Part shown: positions 45,763 to 53,992 of the stretch, one piece after another
Position numbering within the stretch: the first letter of the stretch is position 1
How the letters are laid out: the number at the start of each line of letters is the position of its first letter
DNA from: Sphingobium cupriresistens
GTDB lineage: Bacteria > Pseudomonadota > Alphaproteobacteria > Sphingomonadales > Sphingomonadaceae
DNA length: 64,000 nt
Direction of reading: 5' to 3'
Assembly: GCF_004152865.1 (NCBI RefSeq)
Contig: NZ_SEOO01000001.1
Location: forward strand, 186,001 to 250,000
Notes under the pieces: generated by a model
What the model saw: the letters and a program-made list of their open reading frames with translations, nothing else
Databases searched by the model: none
Told to the model about the DNA's origin: nothing
Made by a program: the position numbers and the translations under genes

Positions 45763-46682
45763 CCAGCGCCGACGACCTGCCCGACGATATCGTCAAGACG
45801 CTGCGTCAGGCGGAGCGGCTGGAATATAGGAATATCTTCTGGACCATCAGCGTCGTCGCCGTGATGGGCCTGACCATGGGACAGAGCCAGACGATGAAGA
45901 CCGCCTGGATCGAGGATACGCTCGGTCTCGTCCCGCCGATAGCCTTCCTCGTCGCTGCGCGTATGGAACGGCGCGGCCATCGGTCCGCGCGCTTCCCCTT
46001 TGGTTTTGAGCGGGTCAACGGCCTAGGCTTTTTCCTCGCCGCGGTGGCGCTGGCGGCGACCGGCGCGCTGCTGCTGTGGGATTCGGTGATGACGCTGGCG
46101 CGCGCCGAACACGCCACGGTGGCGTCGGTTCGCCTGTTCGGCCGTGACATATGGCTCGGCTGGCTGATGCTGGGTGCGCAACTCTATTCGCTGATCCCGC
46201 CGCTCATCATCGGGCGCAAGGAATTGCCGCTGGCGGAAAAACTGTCCGACAAGCTGCTCCATACCGATGCGCTGATGAACAAGGCGAACTGGCTGACCGG
46301 TGCGGCGGGCATTGCGGGGGTGATCGGGCTGGGTCTGGGTTGGTGGTGGGCCGATTCGCTCGCTGCGGCTATCATCTCGCTCGACATCATCAGCGACGGT
46401 GTGAAGGCGCTGCGCTCCTCCACCGCCGAACTGATCGACGGCGCGCCGCGCGCCTTGTCCAGTCCCGCCCTGTCCCCGGACGCGCAGGCCTTGGGTCAGC
46501 GACTGGAAGCGCGCTATCCCGGCGCGACCGTGCGGCTGCGCGAAACCGGCAGGCTGATTCGCGCCGAAGTCCATGGTCATGCCGTGCCGCAGGAACCACT
46601 AGATCATGCCGATCATTGGCCGGCCGAGGAGGAACGGCTGTGGCGGCTGGCGCAACTCAGCTTTGTACCGCCCCGTCGCTAA
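45759..46682 (+). CDS. Cation diffusion facilitator family transporter
   Basis: A 307-residue inner-membrane metal exporter. Six helices lie between about 25 and 220. The second metal site is formed by the LLHTDALMNKANW (about 166-178) and WWADSLAAAIISLDIISDG helices; the first helix pair is atypical, with few acidic residues. The C-terminal cytosolic domain (about 240-307) is His/Glu containing. Zinc, iron, cobalt or manganese are possible substrates. The gene converges on a MerC-domain gene four bases away that carries a Zur-like site. Confidence 0.88.
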   Translation: MTSADDLPDDIVKTLRQAERLEYRNIFWTISVVAVMGLTMGQSQTMKTAWIEDTLGLVPPIAFLVAARMERRGHRSARFPFGFERVNGLGFFLAAVALAATGALLLWDSVMTLARAEHATVASVRLFGRDIWLGWLMLGAQLYSLIPPLIIGRKELPLAEKLSDKLLHTDALMNKANWLTGAAGIAGVIGLGLGWWWADSLAAAIISLDIISDGVKALRSSTAELIDGAPRALSSPALSPDAQALGQRLEARYPGATVRLRETGRLIRAEVHGHAVPQEPLDHADHWPAEEERLWRLAQLSFVPPRR

Positions 46683-46686
46683 AGGA

Positions 46687-47106
46687 TCAGGCGTGCAACG
46701 GACCGCGTCCGCGCCGCCAATTGAGAATATGCGCGCCTGCCAACAGCGTGCTGCCAGCCACCGTCCAAGCGGCCTCTGCGATCGCACCCTTCGCCGCCAG
46801 CGCCCCCATCGCCATGAGCCCAAGTCCGGCGACGCCGAACGGCAGCAGGCTGCGCGCGCGATGTCGGCGCCAGCCTCGCGCCAGCGCGAACAGGCTGGTC
46901 GGCGCCGCCAGCGCCAGCATGACGAGGTGGAAGGATTCGCCCGGATCGACGCGGCTGGCGACGGCGGGGAGCAATGCGAACAGCAATGGCAGGGCCAGAC
47001 AGTGCAAGGTGCAAAGCGACGAGGCGCAGACCGCCAACCCATCGAGCAACGCTATCCGCCGGGGCAGGGATTGACCGATTTTCTGCCGATCTTCGCAAGA
47101 AGTCAT
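46687..47106 (-). CDS. MerC-domain membrane protein
   Basis: A 139-residue inner-membrane protein with four helices. The MerC signature CASSLCTLHCLALPLL (about 27-42) holds the paired cysteines that bind soft metals. No other mer gene is nearby, so this is the chromosomal MerC-like type often found in zinc-responsive gene sets. A Zur-box-like sequence lies 13 bases before the ATG at 47106. It is probably a metal (zinc) uptake or handling protein rather than a mercury transporter. Confidence 0.85.
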   Translation of the reverse strand: MTSCEDRQKIGQSLPRRIALLDGLAVCASSLCTLHCLALPLLFALLPAVASRVDPGESFHLVMLALAAPTSLFALARGWRRHRARSLLPFGVAGLGLMAMGALAAKGAIAEAAWTVAGSTLLAGAHILNWRRGRGPLHA

Positions 47107-47118
47107 AGCAATTTCCTA

Positions 47119-47135
47119 ATGATATAACATAACAT
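47119..47135 (-). promoter_or_regulatory. Candidate Zur operator before merC-like gene
   Basis: On the minus strand the 17 bases ATGTTATGTTATATCAT match the Zur consensus ATGTTATANTATAACAT at 14 of the 16 defined positions. The site overlaps the expected promoter of the MerC-domain gene. Confidence 0.55.
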
Positions 47136-47259
47136 ATATTTGTCGCATGTGCTCATGTCGGGTGGTGCTGTCAACCGGGACTGGAAGACTTTTCCGCCTG
47201 TTGCCGATTTTCGGCTGGACGCCCGCGCCGGATTTTGTCATCTGGCCGGAACCAGCCGT

Positions 47260-47344
47260 GCGGGCGTGGTGAAACTGGTAGACGCGCCGGACTCAAAATC
47301 CGGTTCCGCAAGGAGTGTCGGTTCGATTCCGACCGCCCGCACCA
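47260..47344 (+). tRNA. tRNA-Leu (anticodon CAA)
   Basis: An 85-base type II tRNA. The acceptor arms GCGGGCG and CGCCCGC pair fully. The anticodon arm CCGGA-CTCAAAA-TCCGG reads CAA. A long variable arm typical of leucine tRNA and the TTCGATTCC T-loop follow, and the ACCA end is encoded. Confidence 0.95.
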
Positions 47345-47409
47345 CTGGCTCTCCCTATCATGGCGACGCGACTATCGCGGGCTGTGCGCGACCATGCTAT
47401 GGTCGCTGC

Positions 47410-47595
47410 ATGAAGGCTCGCCGCATCCTGCTGCCCTTGCTGTTCGGCCTGGCTGTCCTAATCGTCATCAGCGTGGGCGACGCCCTGTTCTGGAGCGTGT
47501 CCCACGCGCTCGAAAAGCTGCCGCCACGTCTGCTGACGGTCGCGGTTTTGACAAGCCTGTGGCTGGTGCATGTGTACAAGCGGACGGCACGCTGA
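47410..47595 (+). CDS. Hypothetical two-helix membrane protein
   Basis: A 61-residue protein with two hydrophobic helices (about 5-27 and 38-55), a basic N-terminus (MKARR) and a basic C-terminus (VYKRTAR), hence both ends probably cytosolic. No family recognised. The ATG is the most plausible of the frame; upstream the frame crosses the tRNA. A 9-bp perfect hairpin (TTCCCCTCC at 47652-47660 with 47669-47677) lies downstream. Confidence 0.5.
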   Translation: MKARRILLPLLFGLAVLIVISVGDALFWSVSHALEKLPPRLLTVAVLTSLWLVHVYKRTAR

Positions 47596-47715
47596 TCCTG
47601 CGGCGCCGGCTAGGGTTGGGGATGGCCGCTAACGATCGGTAGCGGACCTTATTCCCCTCCCGATTACCGGAGGGGAATGGCAGTGCACCACCCAAATCCG
47701 CCATGATTGCGGCCA

Positions 47716-47746
47716 ATAAAAAAGCCGCCCGTTGCGGGGCGGCTTT
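47716..47746 (-). terminator. Rho-independent terminator of rpsF-rpsR-rplI
   Basis: A perfect 10-bp stem, AAAGCCGCCC (47721-47730) with GGGCGGCTTT (47737-47746), followed on the minus strand by a T run (47716-47723 read in reverse). It lies just after the rplI stop. Confidence 0.88.
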
Positions 47747-47769
47747 CTTGTTCTTTCTGTCGGAAGACA

Positions 47770-48375
47770 TCAGGCCTCTTCGGCCGGCTCTTCTTCGTCG
47801 TCGCTGGTGACCGAGGCGATTTCGCCCGGTTCCGCGTTGGGATCATAATCCTCGGTGAAGCCGCTCTCGTCCTTTTCGAACAGGTCGGCCATCACATCGA
47901 CGCCCTGCGACTGAAGCTCTGCTTCTTCAGGCGAACGGGCGACGTTGACGGTGATCGTCACGGCGACTTCGGGGTGCAGCGCGACCTTGACGTCGAACAC
48001 GCCCAGCGTCTTGATCGGGCGTTCCAGCACGACCATCGCCTTGGTGACGTTGGTCACGCCATCGGCGTGCAGCGCGTCGACGATGTCGCGCACCGCGACC
48101 GAACCGTACAGCGCGCCGGCGTTGGACGACTGGCGGATCAGGATGATCTGCTTGCCGTTGACGCCATCGGCGGCGGCTTCGGCGTCCGTGCGACGTGCGG
48201 CGTTGTCGGCCTCGATCTTCGCGCGGTTGGCCTCAAAGACCTTCTTGTTGGCGTTATTGGACCGCAGCGCCTTCTTGTTGGGCAGCAGGAAGTTACGTGC
48301 GTAACCGTCCTTGACGGTCACGACGTCGCCGATTGCGCCCAGCTTCTCGATGCGTTCGAGCAGGATGATTTCCAT
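47770..48375 (-). CDS. rplI: 50S ribosomal protein L9
   Basis: A 201-residue ribosomal protein. The rRNA-binding N-domain is canonical (MEIILLERIEKLGAIGDVV with KDGYARNFLLPNKKA). A long helix connects it to the C-domain. Compared with about 150 residues in E. coli it has an added acidic tail (about 165-201) rich in Asp and Glu (DDEEEPAEEA). Last gene of the ribosomal operon, 14 bases after rpsR and followed by a strong terminator. Confidence 0.97.
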   Translation of the reverse strand: MEIILLERIEKLGAIGDVVTVKDGYARNFLLPNKKALRSNNANKKVFEANRAKIEADNAARRTDAEAAADGVNGKQIILIRQSSNAGALYGSVAVRDIVDALHADGVTNVTKAMVVLERPIKTLGVFDVKVALHPEVAVTITVNVARSPEEAELQSQGVDVMADLFEKDESGFTEDYDPNAEPGEIASVTSDDEEEPAEEA

Positions 48376-48389
48376 GGGTTTCTACTCCC

Positions 48390-48614
48390 TTACTTCACGA
48401 TGTAGGGCAGGAGGCCCAAGTGACGGGCGCGCTTGATGGCCTGGGCCAGTTCGCGCTGCTTCTTGGCCGAAACGGCCGTGATGCGGCTGGGGACGATCTT
48501 GCCGCGCTCGGACACGAAGCCCTGGAGCAGACGGACGTCCTTATAATCGATCTTCGGCGCATCCTTGGCGGCGAAGGGGCAGCTCTTGCGGCGGCGGAAA
48601 AACGGGCGTGCCAT
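48390..48614 (-). CDS. rpsR: 30S ribosomal protein S18
   Basis: A 74-residue protein with the standard S18 body: [19 protein letters not shown], then [20 protein letters not shown] and the basic end [16 protein letters not shown]. The single cysteine of the N-terminal part is the non-zinc type. It binds 16S rRNA next to S6, whose gene precedes it. AGGAG sits before its ATG, 13 bases after the rpsF stop. Confidence 0.97.
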   Translation of the reverse strand: MARPFFRRRKSCPFAAKDAPKIDYKDVRLLQGFVSERGKIVPSRITAVSAKKQRELAQAIKRARHLGLLPYIVK

Positions 48615-48627
48615 GTCTCAGATCTCC

Positions 48628-49068
48628 TTATTCAGCAGCCGGGGCGTCTTCGCGGTCGCGGCGCGGGCCACGATCTTCGCGGTCGCCACGGGGGCCACGG
48701 TCACCACGATCGCCGCGGGGACCACGGTCACCACGTTCGGGGCGGTCCTGCTTGCGCATCATCACCGACGGGCCGGTTTCCAGCTCGTCGACCTTGACGG
48801 TCATGTAGCGGATGATGTCTTCGTTGATCTGGGTCTGGCGCTCCAGTTCCGCGATCACGCCGCCTGGGGCGTCGATGTTCAGCATCACATAGTGCGCTTT
48901 GCGGTTCTTGGCGATCTTGTACGCGAGGCTACGCAGGCCCCAGGTCTCGACCTTGGTCACCTTGCCTTCATTTTCCTCGACGATCTTCGTGGCGGTTTCC
49001 GCCAGAGCGTCCACCTGCGCTTGTGCCAGATCCTGGCGCGCAAGGAACACATGCTCGTAAAGAGCCAT
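48628..49068 (-). CDS. rpsF: 30S ribosomal protein S6 with repetitive Arg/Asp/Gly tail
   Basis: A 146-residue protein. Residues 1-95 are ordinary S6 ([20 protein letters not shown], with [10 protein letters not shown] and KAHYVMLNI). From about residue 105 there is a tail of repeated RGDRGPRGD units ending in an acidic patch. The tail DNA at 48650-48740 is correspondingly repetitive. E. coli S6 also carries a C-terminal tail that receives added glutamates, but of different sequence. The ATG at 49068 (MALYEHVF) is the conserved start. Confidence 0.96.
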   Translation of the reverse strand: MALYEHVFLARQDLAQAQVDALAETATKIVEENEGKVTKVETWGLRSLAYKIAKNRKAHYVMLNIDAPGGVIAELERQTQINEDIIRYMTVKVDELETGPSVMMRKQDRPERGDRGPRGDRGDRGPRGDREDRGPRRDREDAPAAE

Positions 49069-49251
49069 GGGTATTACCTCATCTGTTGGCCGATCGCTGA
49101 CGCCCACCCCATGTGGAACGCCCCTCCGGCTGTCGTCTTGCATAAGCGCAGTCCCGCCGAGTCACCCCGCCGTTCGTGCGAAGGCGCGCCTATGACGGAA
49201 AGGGATATGAAAGGCAAGAGGGCATCGGCGCGCAGCATCCGGGCAAAAAGC

Positions 49252-49339
49252 CCGTCGGCCTGAGCTTGTCGAAGGCTCTTACTTCTTTCTATTGTCGCAA
49301 GAAGAGGTAAGGCGCTTCGACAGGCTCAGTGCGAACGGG
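49252..49339. repeat. Dispersed palindromic repeat, type A copy 4
   Basis: CCTGAGCTTGTCGAAGG at one end and CGCTTCGACAGGCTCAG at the other pair over most of their length, with an inner CTTACTTCTT/AAGAGGTAAG pair. It lies just before the GntP-family gene and may affect its leader. Confidence 0.8.
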
Positions 49340-49354
49340 TGAGAGGGTTAGCTT

Positions 49355-50755
49355 ATGGCAGTCGCGATCGCAGCATTATCCCTCATCCTGCTGATGATCG
49401 CCGCCTATCGGGGCATGAGCGTCATCGTCATGGCGCCGCTGCTGGCAATGCTGGCCGTGTTCCTGACCGATCCCGCCGCCGTCCCGGCCGCCTTTTCCGG
49501 CCTGTTCATGGAACGGGTGGCGAGCTTTCTCAAACTCTATTTCCCGGTTTTTCTGCTGGGCGCGCTGTTCGGCAAGCTGGTCGAGATTTCCGGCTTTTCC
49601 CGCGCGATCGTGACGGCGGTGATCGGCGTCATCGGCGCGGGCCGCGCGATTCCCGCGATCATGGCGGTGACGGCGCTGCTGACCTATGGCGGGGTGTCGG
49701 TGTTCGTCGCGGTCTTCGCCGTCTATCCCTTCGCCGCGGAGATGTTCCGCCGCGCCGACATTCCCAAGCGGTTGGCGCCCGCCACCATCGGGCTGGGCGC
49801 GCTGACCTTCACCATGGATGCGCTGCCGGGCACGCCGCAGATCCAGAACATCATCCCCACCAGCTTTTTTGGCACGACGACATGGGCGGCGCCGGTGCTG
49901 GGCCTGATTGGATCAGTCTTCATAGCGGCGACCGGCCTTGCTTATCTGGGCTGGCGGCGCCGGGCGATGCTGGCGGCGGGAGAGGGCTATGGCGCGCCCG
50001 AAACGCTCGTCAACGAACCGGAAGCGGTCGAGGAGGAAGCGTCTGTCCATCCGCTAATCGCGCTCTTGCCGCTGGTGGTGGTGGGCGTGGGTAATCTGCT
50101 GTTGACGCTGGCCATCCCGCGTTGGGTGGCGGGGGAAGAGGTGTCGCTGTCGCTGTCCGGCATGGCGGAACCAGTAACGGTAAAGGTGGCGCAGGTTTCC
50201 GCACTTTGGGCGGTCGAGGGCGCGCTGCTGCTGGGGATCGGCACCATCCTGCTGTTCGCATTCCGCACCGTGGCGAAGCGCTTTGCCGACGGGTCAAGGG
50301 CGGCGGTCGGCGGCGCGTTGCTGGCGGGCATGAACACGGCGGTCGAATATGGGTTCGGCGCGGTGATCGCCGCGCTGCCGGGCTTTCTGGTGGTCAAGGA
50401 CGCGCTGCGGTTCATCCCCAATCCGCTGGTCAACGAAGCCATCACCGTGACCTCGCTCGCCGGCATCACCGGGTCGGCGTCGGGCGGGCTGTCGATCGCG
50501 CTCGCCGCAATGGCGGAACAGTTCGTAGCGGCGGGCGATGCGGCCGGCATACCGCGCGACGTGCTGCACCGCGTCGCCTCCATGGCGTCGGGCGGCATGG
50601 ACAGCCTGCCGCATAATGGCGCGGTCATCACGTTGCTCGCGGTGACCGGCCTCACCCATCGCCAGGCCTATAAGGACATCTTCGCGCTGACGCTCATCAA
50701 GACGGTGACGGTCTTCATCGTAATCACGGTCTATTATGTGACAGGGCTGGTATGA
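49355..50755 (+). CDS. GntP-family proton symporter
   Basis: A 466-residue inner-membrane permease with about 12-14 helices. The repeated inner elements FLKLYFPVFLLGALFGKLVE and the second-half GALLAGMNTAVEYGFGAVIA are GntP-like. PGTPQIQNIIPTSFFGT and ASGGMDSLPHNGAVITLL are two conserved re-entrant segments. Gluconate or hydroxybutyrate are usual substrates. Uptake of gluconate would fit the Entner-Doudoroff genes, but no gluconate kinase is visible here. Confidence 0.9.
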   Translation: MAVAIAALSLILLMIAAYRGMSVIVMAPLLAMLAVFLTDPAAVPAAFSGLFMERVASFLKLYFPVFLLGALFGKLVEISGFSRAIVTAVIGVIGAGRAIPAIMAVTALLTYGGVSVFVAVFAVYPFAAEMFRRADIPKRLAPATIGLGALTFTMDALPGTPQIQNIIPTSFFGTTTWAAPVLGLIGSVFIAATGLAYLGWRRRAMLAAGEGYGAPETLVNEPEAVEEEASVHPLIALLPLVVVGVGNLLLTLAIPRWVAGEEVSLSLSGMAEPVTVKVAQVSALWAVEGALLLGIGTILLFAFRTVAKRFADGSRAAVGGALLAGMNTAVEYGFGAVIAALPGFLVVKDALRFIPNPLVNEAITVTSLAGITGSASGGLSIALAAMAEQFVAAGDAAGIPRDVLHRVASMASGGMDSLPHNGAVITLLAVTGLTHRQAYKDIFALTLIKTVTVFIVITVYYVTGLV

Positions 50756-50758
50756 GGC

Positions 50759-51181
50759 TCAGGCCGCAGGACGGTGCAGGTCAGCCGATCCAATGAAATG
50801 CGCGCGGGTGGAAGGCCCGGCTTGCACCAGCAAGGCGGCGACCTTGTCCTTCAGATCGGCCGAAGGGCGCGCAGGATCATCATAAGCCATCGCCCATTCG
50901 CCAAATTCCCGCGCGTCGATCGGTCCCTCGCGCAGCTTGACGACGGCGCGGTGGCGCGGATCGGCGTGGATGCGGGTGAAGATGCGATCGACGGCATCCT
51001 TAGGCCCTTCCAGCACCTGCAAAAATCGTCGCGAATTGAACAGCAGCAGGCCCGTGACATCGTTCCGCCGATTGTTGATCGCGGACATTTGGGCCATGGC
51101 CGCGCATTGCTGCGACGTGACCGTGCCGACGACGGTGCTGATATACATGATCTGATATAAGGACATGGACATTCCCGACAT
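50759..51181 (-). CDS. Stand-alone BLUF-domain blue-light sensor
   Basis: A 140-residue FAD-binding photoreceptor. The BLUF triad is present: Tyr13 in YQIMYIST, Asn37 in INNRRNDVTG, and Gln55 in FLQVLEGP. IHADPRHRAVVKLREG follows, as is usual. There is no output domain, so it must signal through a partner protein. Three in-frame ATGs (51181, 51172, 51166) begin the conserved domain; the first is preceded by a GGGGGG stretch. It converges on the GntP gene three bases away. Confidence 0.88.
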   Translation of the reverse strand: MSGMSMSLYQIMYISTVVGTVTSQQCAAMAQMSAINNRRNDVTGLLLFNSRRFLQVLEGPKDAVDRIFTRIHADPRHRAVVKLREGPIDAREFGEWAMAYDDPARPSADLKDKVAALLVQAGPSTRAHFIGSADLHRPAA

Positions 51182-51261
51182 GGCCCCCCGGCTCAGCCCA
51201 TATGCGGCGAAATCCCTTAATATCGGGTATTTAACTTCGATCATGAGCGATGACGCGAAAA

Positions 51262-51293
51262 TGCCCCAGGGGGGAGAGAGAACCCCTGGGACA
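51262..51293 (-). terminator. Hairpin after the RcnB-like gene
   Basis: CCCAGGGG (51265-51272) pairs with CCCCTGGG (51283-51290). Reading the minus strand it is followed by GCATTTTCG, a weak T run. It lies about 30 bases after the stop at 51319. Confidence 0.45.
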
Positions 51294-51318
51294 TTGCGCG
51301 CCTTCCGGGCTGCGAAAG

Positions 51319-51690
51319 TTACCGGATCGCGCTGCCGACGACCGCGCCGATCAGGCCACTGGTGATCGCGATCAGCACCGCGTCATTGCCCGAACGAACC
51401 CAGTGATAGCCGCGCGGCGGGGCCGACAGGCGATAGTCGCGATAATTGTTCACGACGCGATAGTTGGTCGCATAGCGGCGATCGAAACGCTGACCCTTGG
51501 CCCAGCGGCGATGATTGTCCTTGCGCACGACGGTCTGTTTCTTGACGACGGTGCGACCATTGGCTTTATGCTTCACGACCTTGCGCGTCACTTCCTGGCG
51601 ATGTTGCGGCGCAGCCTGCGCTTGGGCGGAGACGATGGGGCTGGCGACCAGGGTGGTGGTGGCCAGAGCCATGAGGATTTTCCTGAACAT
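51319..51690 (-). CDS. RcnB-like small periplasmic protein
   Basis: A 123-residue exported protein. The signal peptide runs about 1-24 (VSAQAQA). The body is strongly basic (VVKHKANGRTVVKKQTVVRK) with a tyrosine-rich segment. It ends with the RcnB family pattern YRLSAPPRGYHWVRSGNDAV followed by a hydrophobic helix LIAITSGLIGAVVG. RcnB in E. coli affects nickel/cobalt homeostasis; that role is not proved for this short type. Single gene. Confidence 0.78.
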   Translation of the reverse strand: MFRKILMALATTTLVASPIVSAQAQAAPQHRQEVTRKVVKHKANGRTVVKKQTVVRKDNHRRWAKGQRFDRRYATNYRVVNNYRDYRLSAPPRGYHWVRSGNDAVLIAITSGLIGAVVGSAIR

Positions 51691-51894
51691 GATGAACTCC
51701 TTTGCCTTGTTACGGGCGCCATTCCGTGGCGTCGAAGACAGAGATAGGGGCCGCCTGTCGCGACGATGTGTCATGGGCAGGGTTAGATTGTCGGAAATTG
51801 TAACAATCTCAAATTTAAGCTGAACCGTCGTTCATCTGTGGCTGATTTCGGATGATTTGCGGCTGCGGACCATGCCGGGCCACACCCGCGACCG

Positions 51895-53100
51895 CTATTC
51901 GTGCCGCAGCGCGTCGATCGGGTTGAGCGCCGCCGCCCGCCGCGCCGGGAAATAGCCGAACACCACCCCGATCGCCGCCGAAAAGACGAAAGCGATAAAA
52001 TTGACCTTGATGTCGAACAGGAAGGGCACCTGCATCAGCGGCGCGATGGCGGCGGTCGCGATCAACGCCAGGAACAAGCCTATCAGGCCGCCCAGGCAGG
52101 ACAGCACGATCGCCTCCACCAGGAATTGCAGCAGCACTTCGCGGGCGACCGCGCCGATGGCCAAGCGAATGCCGATCTCCCGCGTGCGCTCCGTCACCGA
52201 CACCAGCATGATGTTCATGATGCCGATGCCGCCCACAAGCAGCGAAATCGCCGCCACCGCGCCGACGATCTGGGTCAGGATCGTGGTGGTGCCGGTCAGC
52301 GTGTCGCTGATCTGCTTGGTGTCGAAGACGTTGAAATTATCCTGGTCGCCCGCCTTGACCTTGCGCCGTTCGCGCATGAGTTCCTCTAGGCTCGACTGGA
52401 CGGTGCTGGTGTCATAGGCGTCGTCCACCGCGACCATGATCTGGCTGATGTCGCGATCGCCGGTGAAGCGACGCTGCACGAACTTGATCGGCATGACGAC
52501 GACATCGTCCTGGTCGCCGAAACCGCCCTGGCCGCGCGTCGCCAGCACGCCGACGACCTGGCAGGACACGCCCTTGATCCGCATCCGCTTGCCGACCGGC
52601 TCCGTCCCCTGGAACAGGTTGGTGCGCACCGTATTGCCGATGATGCAGACGGATTTGCCCGCTTCCTCCTCATCCGGCAGGAACAGGCGGCCGTCGGCCA
52701 CTTTCCATTGCTGCACCTCCGAATAGGCCGACGTCGTGCCATAGACGGTGGTGGACCAGTTATTGCCTTCATAGATGGCGGTGCCGCTCGACTGCACCAC
52801 CGGCGCAACCGCGCGCACGCCGGTCAACTGGTTTTCGATCGCGGTGAGATCGCGCTCCTTGAAATCGGGCGGACGCGGACCGCCGCCGCCGCGGCCGAAA
52901 CCCTGGCCGGGGCGCAACTGGAGCACATTGGCGCCCAGCGAACTAATCTGTTCGCGCACGGCGGCGGTCGCGCCATTGCCCAGCGTCACCATGGTCACGA
53001 CCGCGGCGACGCCGATGATGATGCCCAACGTGGTCAGGAACGACCGCAGCTTGTGCCGGTTGATCGCGCGAAAGGCGAGCGTGATGGTGGTGCCTAGCAT
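51895..53100 (-). CDS. MacB-type ABC transporter permease subunit
   Basis: A 401-residue inner-membrane protein with one N-terminal helix, a large periplasmic MacB domain (about 60-260) and three C-terminal helices. MTERTREIGIRLAIGA-type sequence (VTERTREIGIRLAIGA, about 295-310) and the FPARRAAALNPIDALRHE ending are the FtsX/MacB hallmarks. The ATPase is a separate gene upstream. It forms a tripartite efflux pump with the MacA-like and outer-membrane proteins. Start ATG 53100; a longer frame runs into a type C repeat. Confidence 0.92.
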   Translation of the reverse strand: MLGTTITLAFRAINRHKLRSFLTTLGIIIGVAAVVTMVTLGNGATAAVREQISSLGANVLQLRPGQGFGRGGGGPRPPDFKERDLTAIENQLTGVRAVAPVVQSSGTAIYEGNNWSTTVYGTTSAYSEVQQWKVADGRLFLPDEEEAGKSVCIIGNTVRTNLFQGTEPVGKRMRIKGVSCQVVGVLATRGQGGFGDQDDVVVMPIKFVQRRFTGDRDISQIMVAVDDAYDTSTVQSSLEELMRERRKVKAGDQDNFNVFDTKQISDTLTGTTTILTQIVGAVAAISLLVGGIGIMNIMLVSVTERTREIGIRLAIGAVAREVLLQFLVEAIVLSCLGGLIGLFLALIATAAIAPLMQVPFLFDIKVNFIAFVFSAAIGVVFGYFPARRAAALNPIDALRHE

Positions 53101-53107
53101 CCCAATG

Positions 53108-53265
53108 CTCCTCGCCCCCTGGGGGAGAGGATAGCGGAGCTTGCCAGCCTGCTGGCTAGCGTCGCTTGGAGAGGGGGGAGTGACCTGCCGGCCCCCCTCT
53201 TCCAACTCCGCCTAAGTCGCTTCGCGCCTAAGGCTGCGTATCTTTCTCCCCGGCGGGGAGAAGGT
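53108..53265. repeat. Dispersed repeat, type C copy 2
   Basis: Shares blocks with 9742-9862: CCCCCTGGGGGAGAGG at one end, TTCTCCCCGGCGGGGAGAAGG at the other (shown in parts), and a CCTAAG/CTAAGGC core. It lies between the ATPase and permease genes of the efflux operon. Confidence 0.55.
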
Positions 53266-53281
53266 TTTGCGGTGTAGGTCA

Positions 53282-53986
<705 letters not shown>

Positions 53987-53992
53987 GGCGCG

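Noticed and set aside
51215-51236. TTAA-N10-TTAA resembling a CtrA binding site before the BLUF gene
   Set aside because: CtrA sites need a seven-base spacer; this one has ten.
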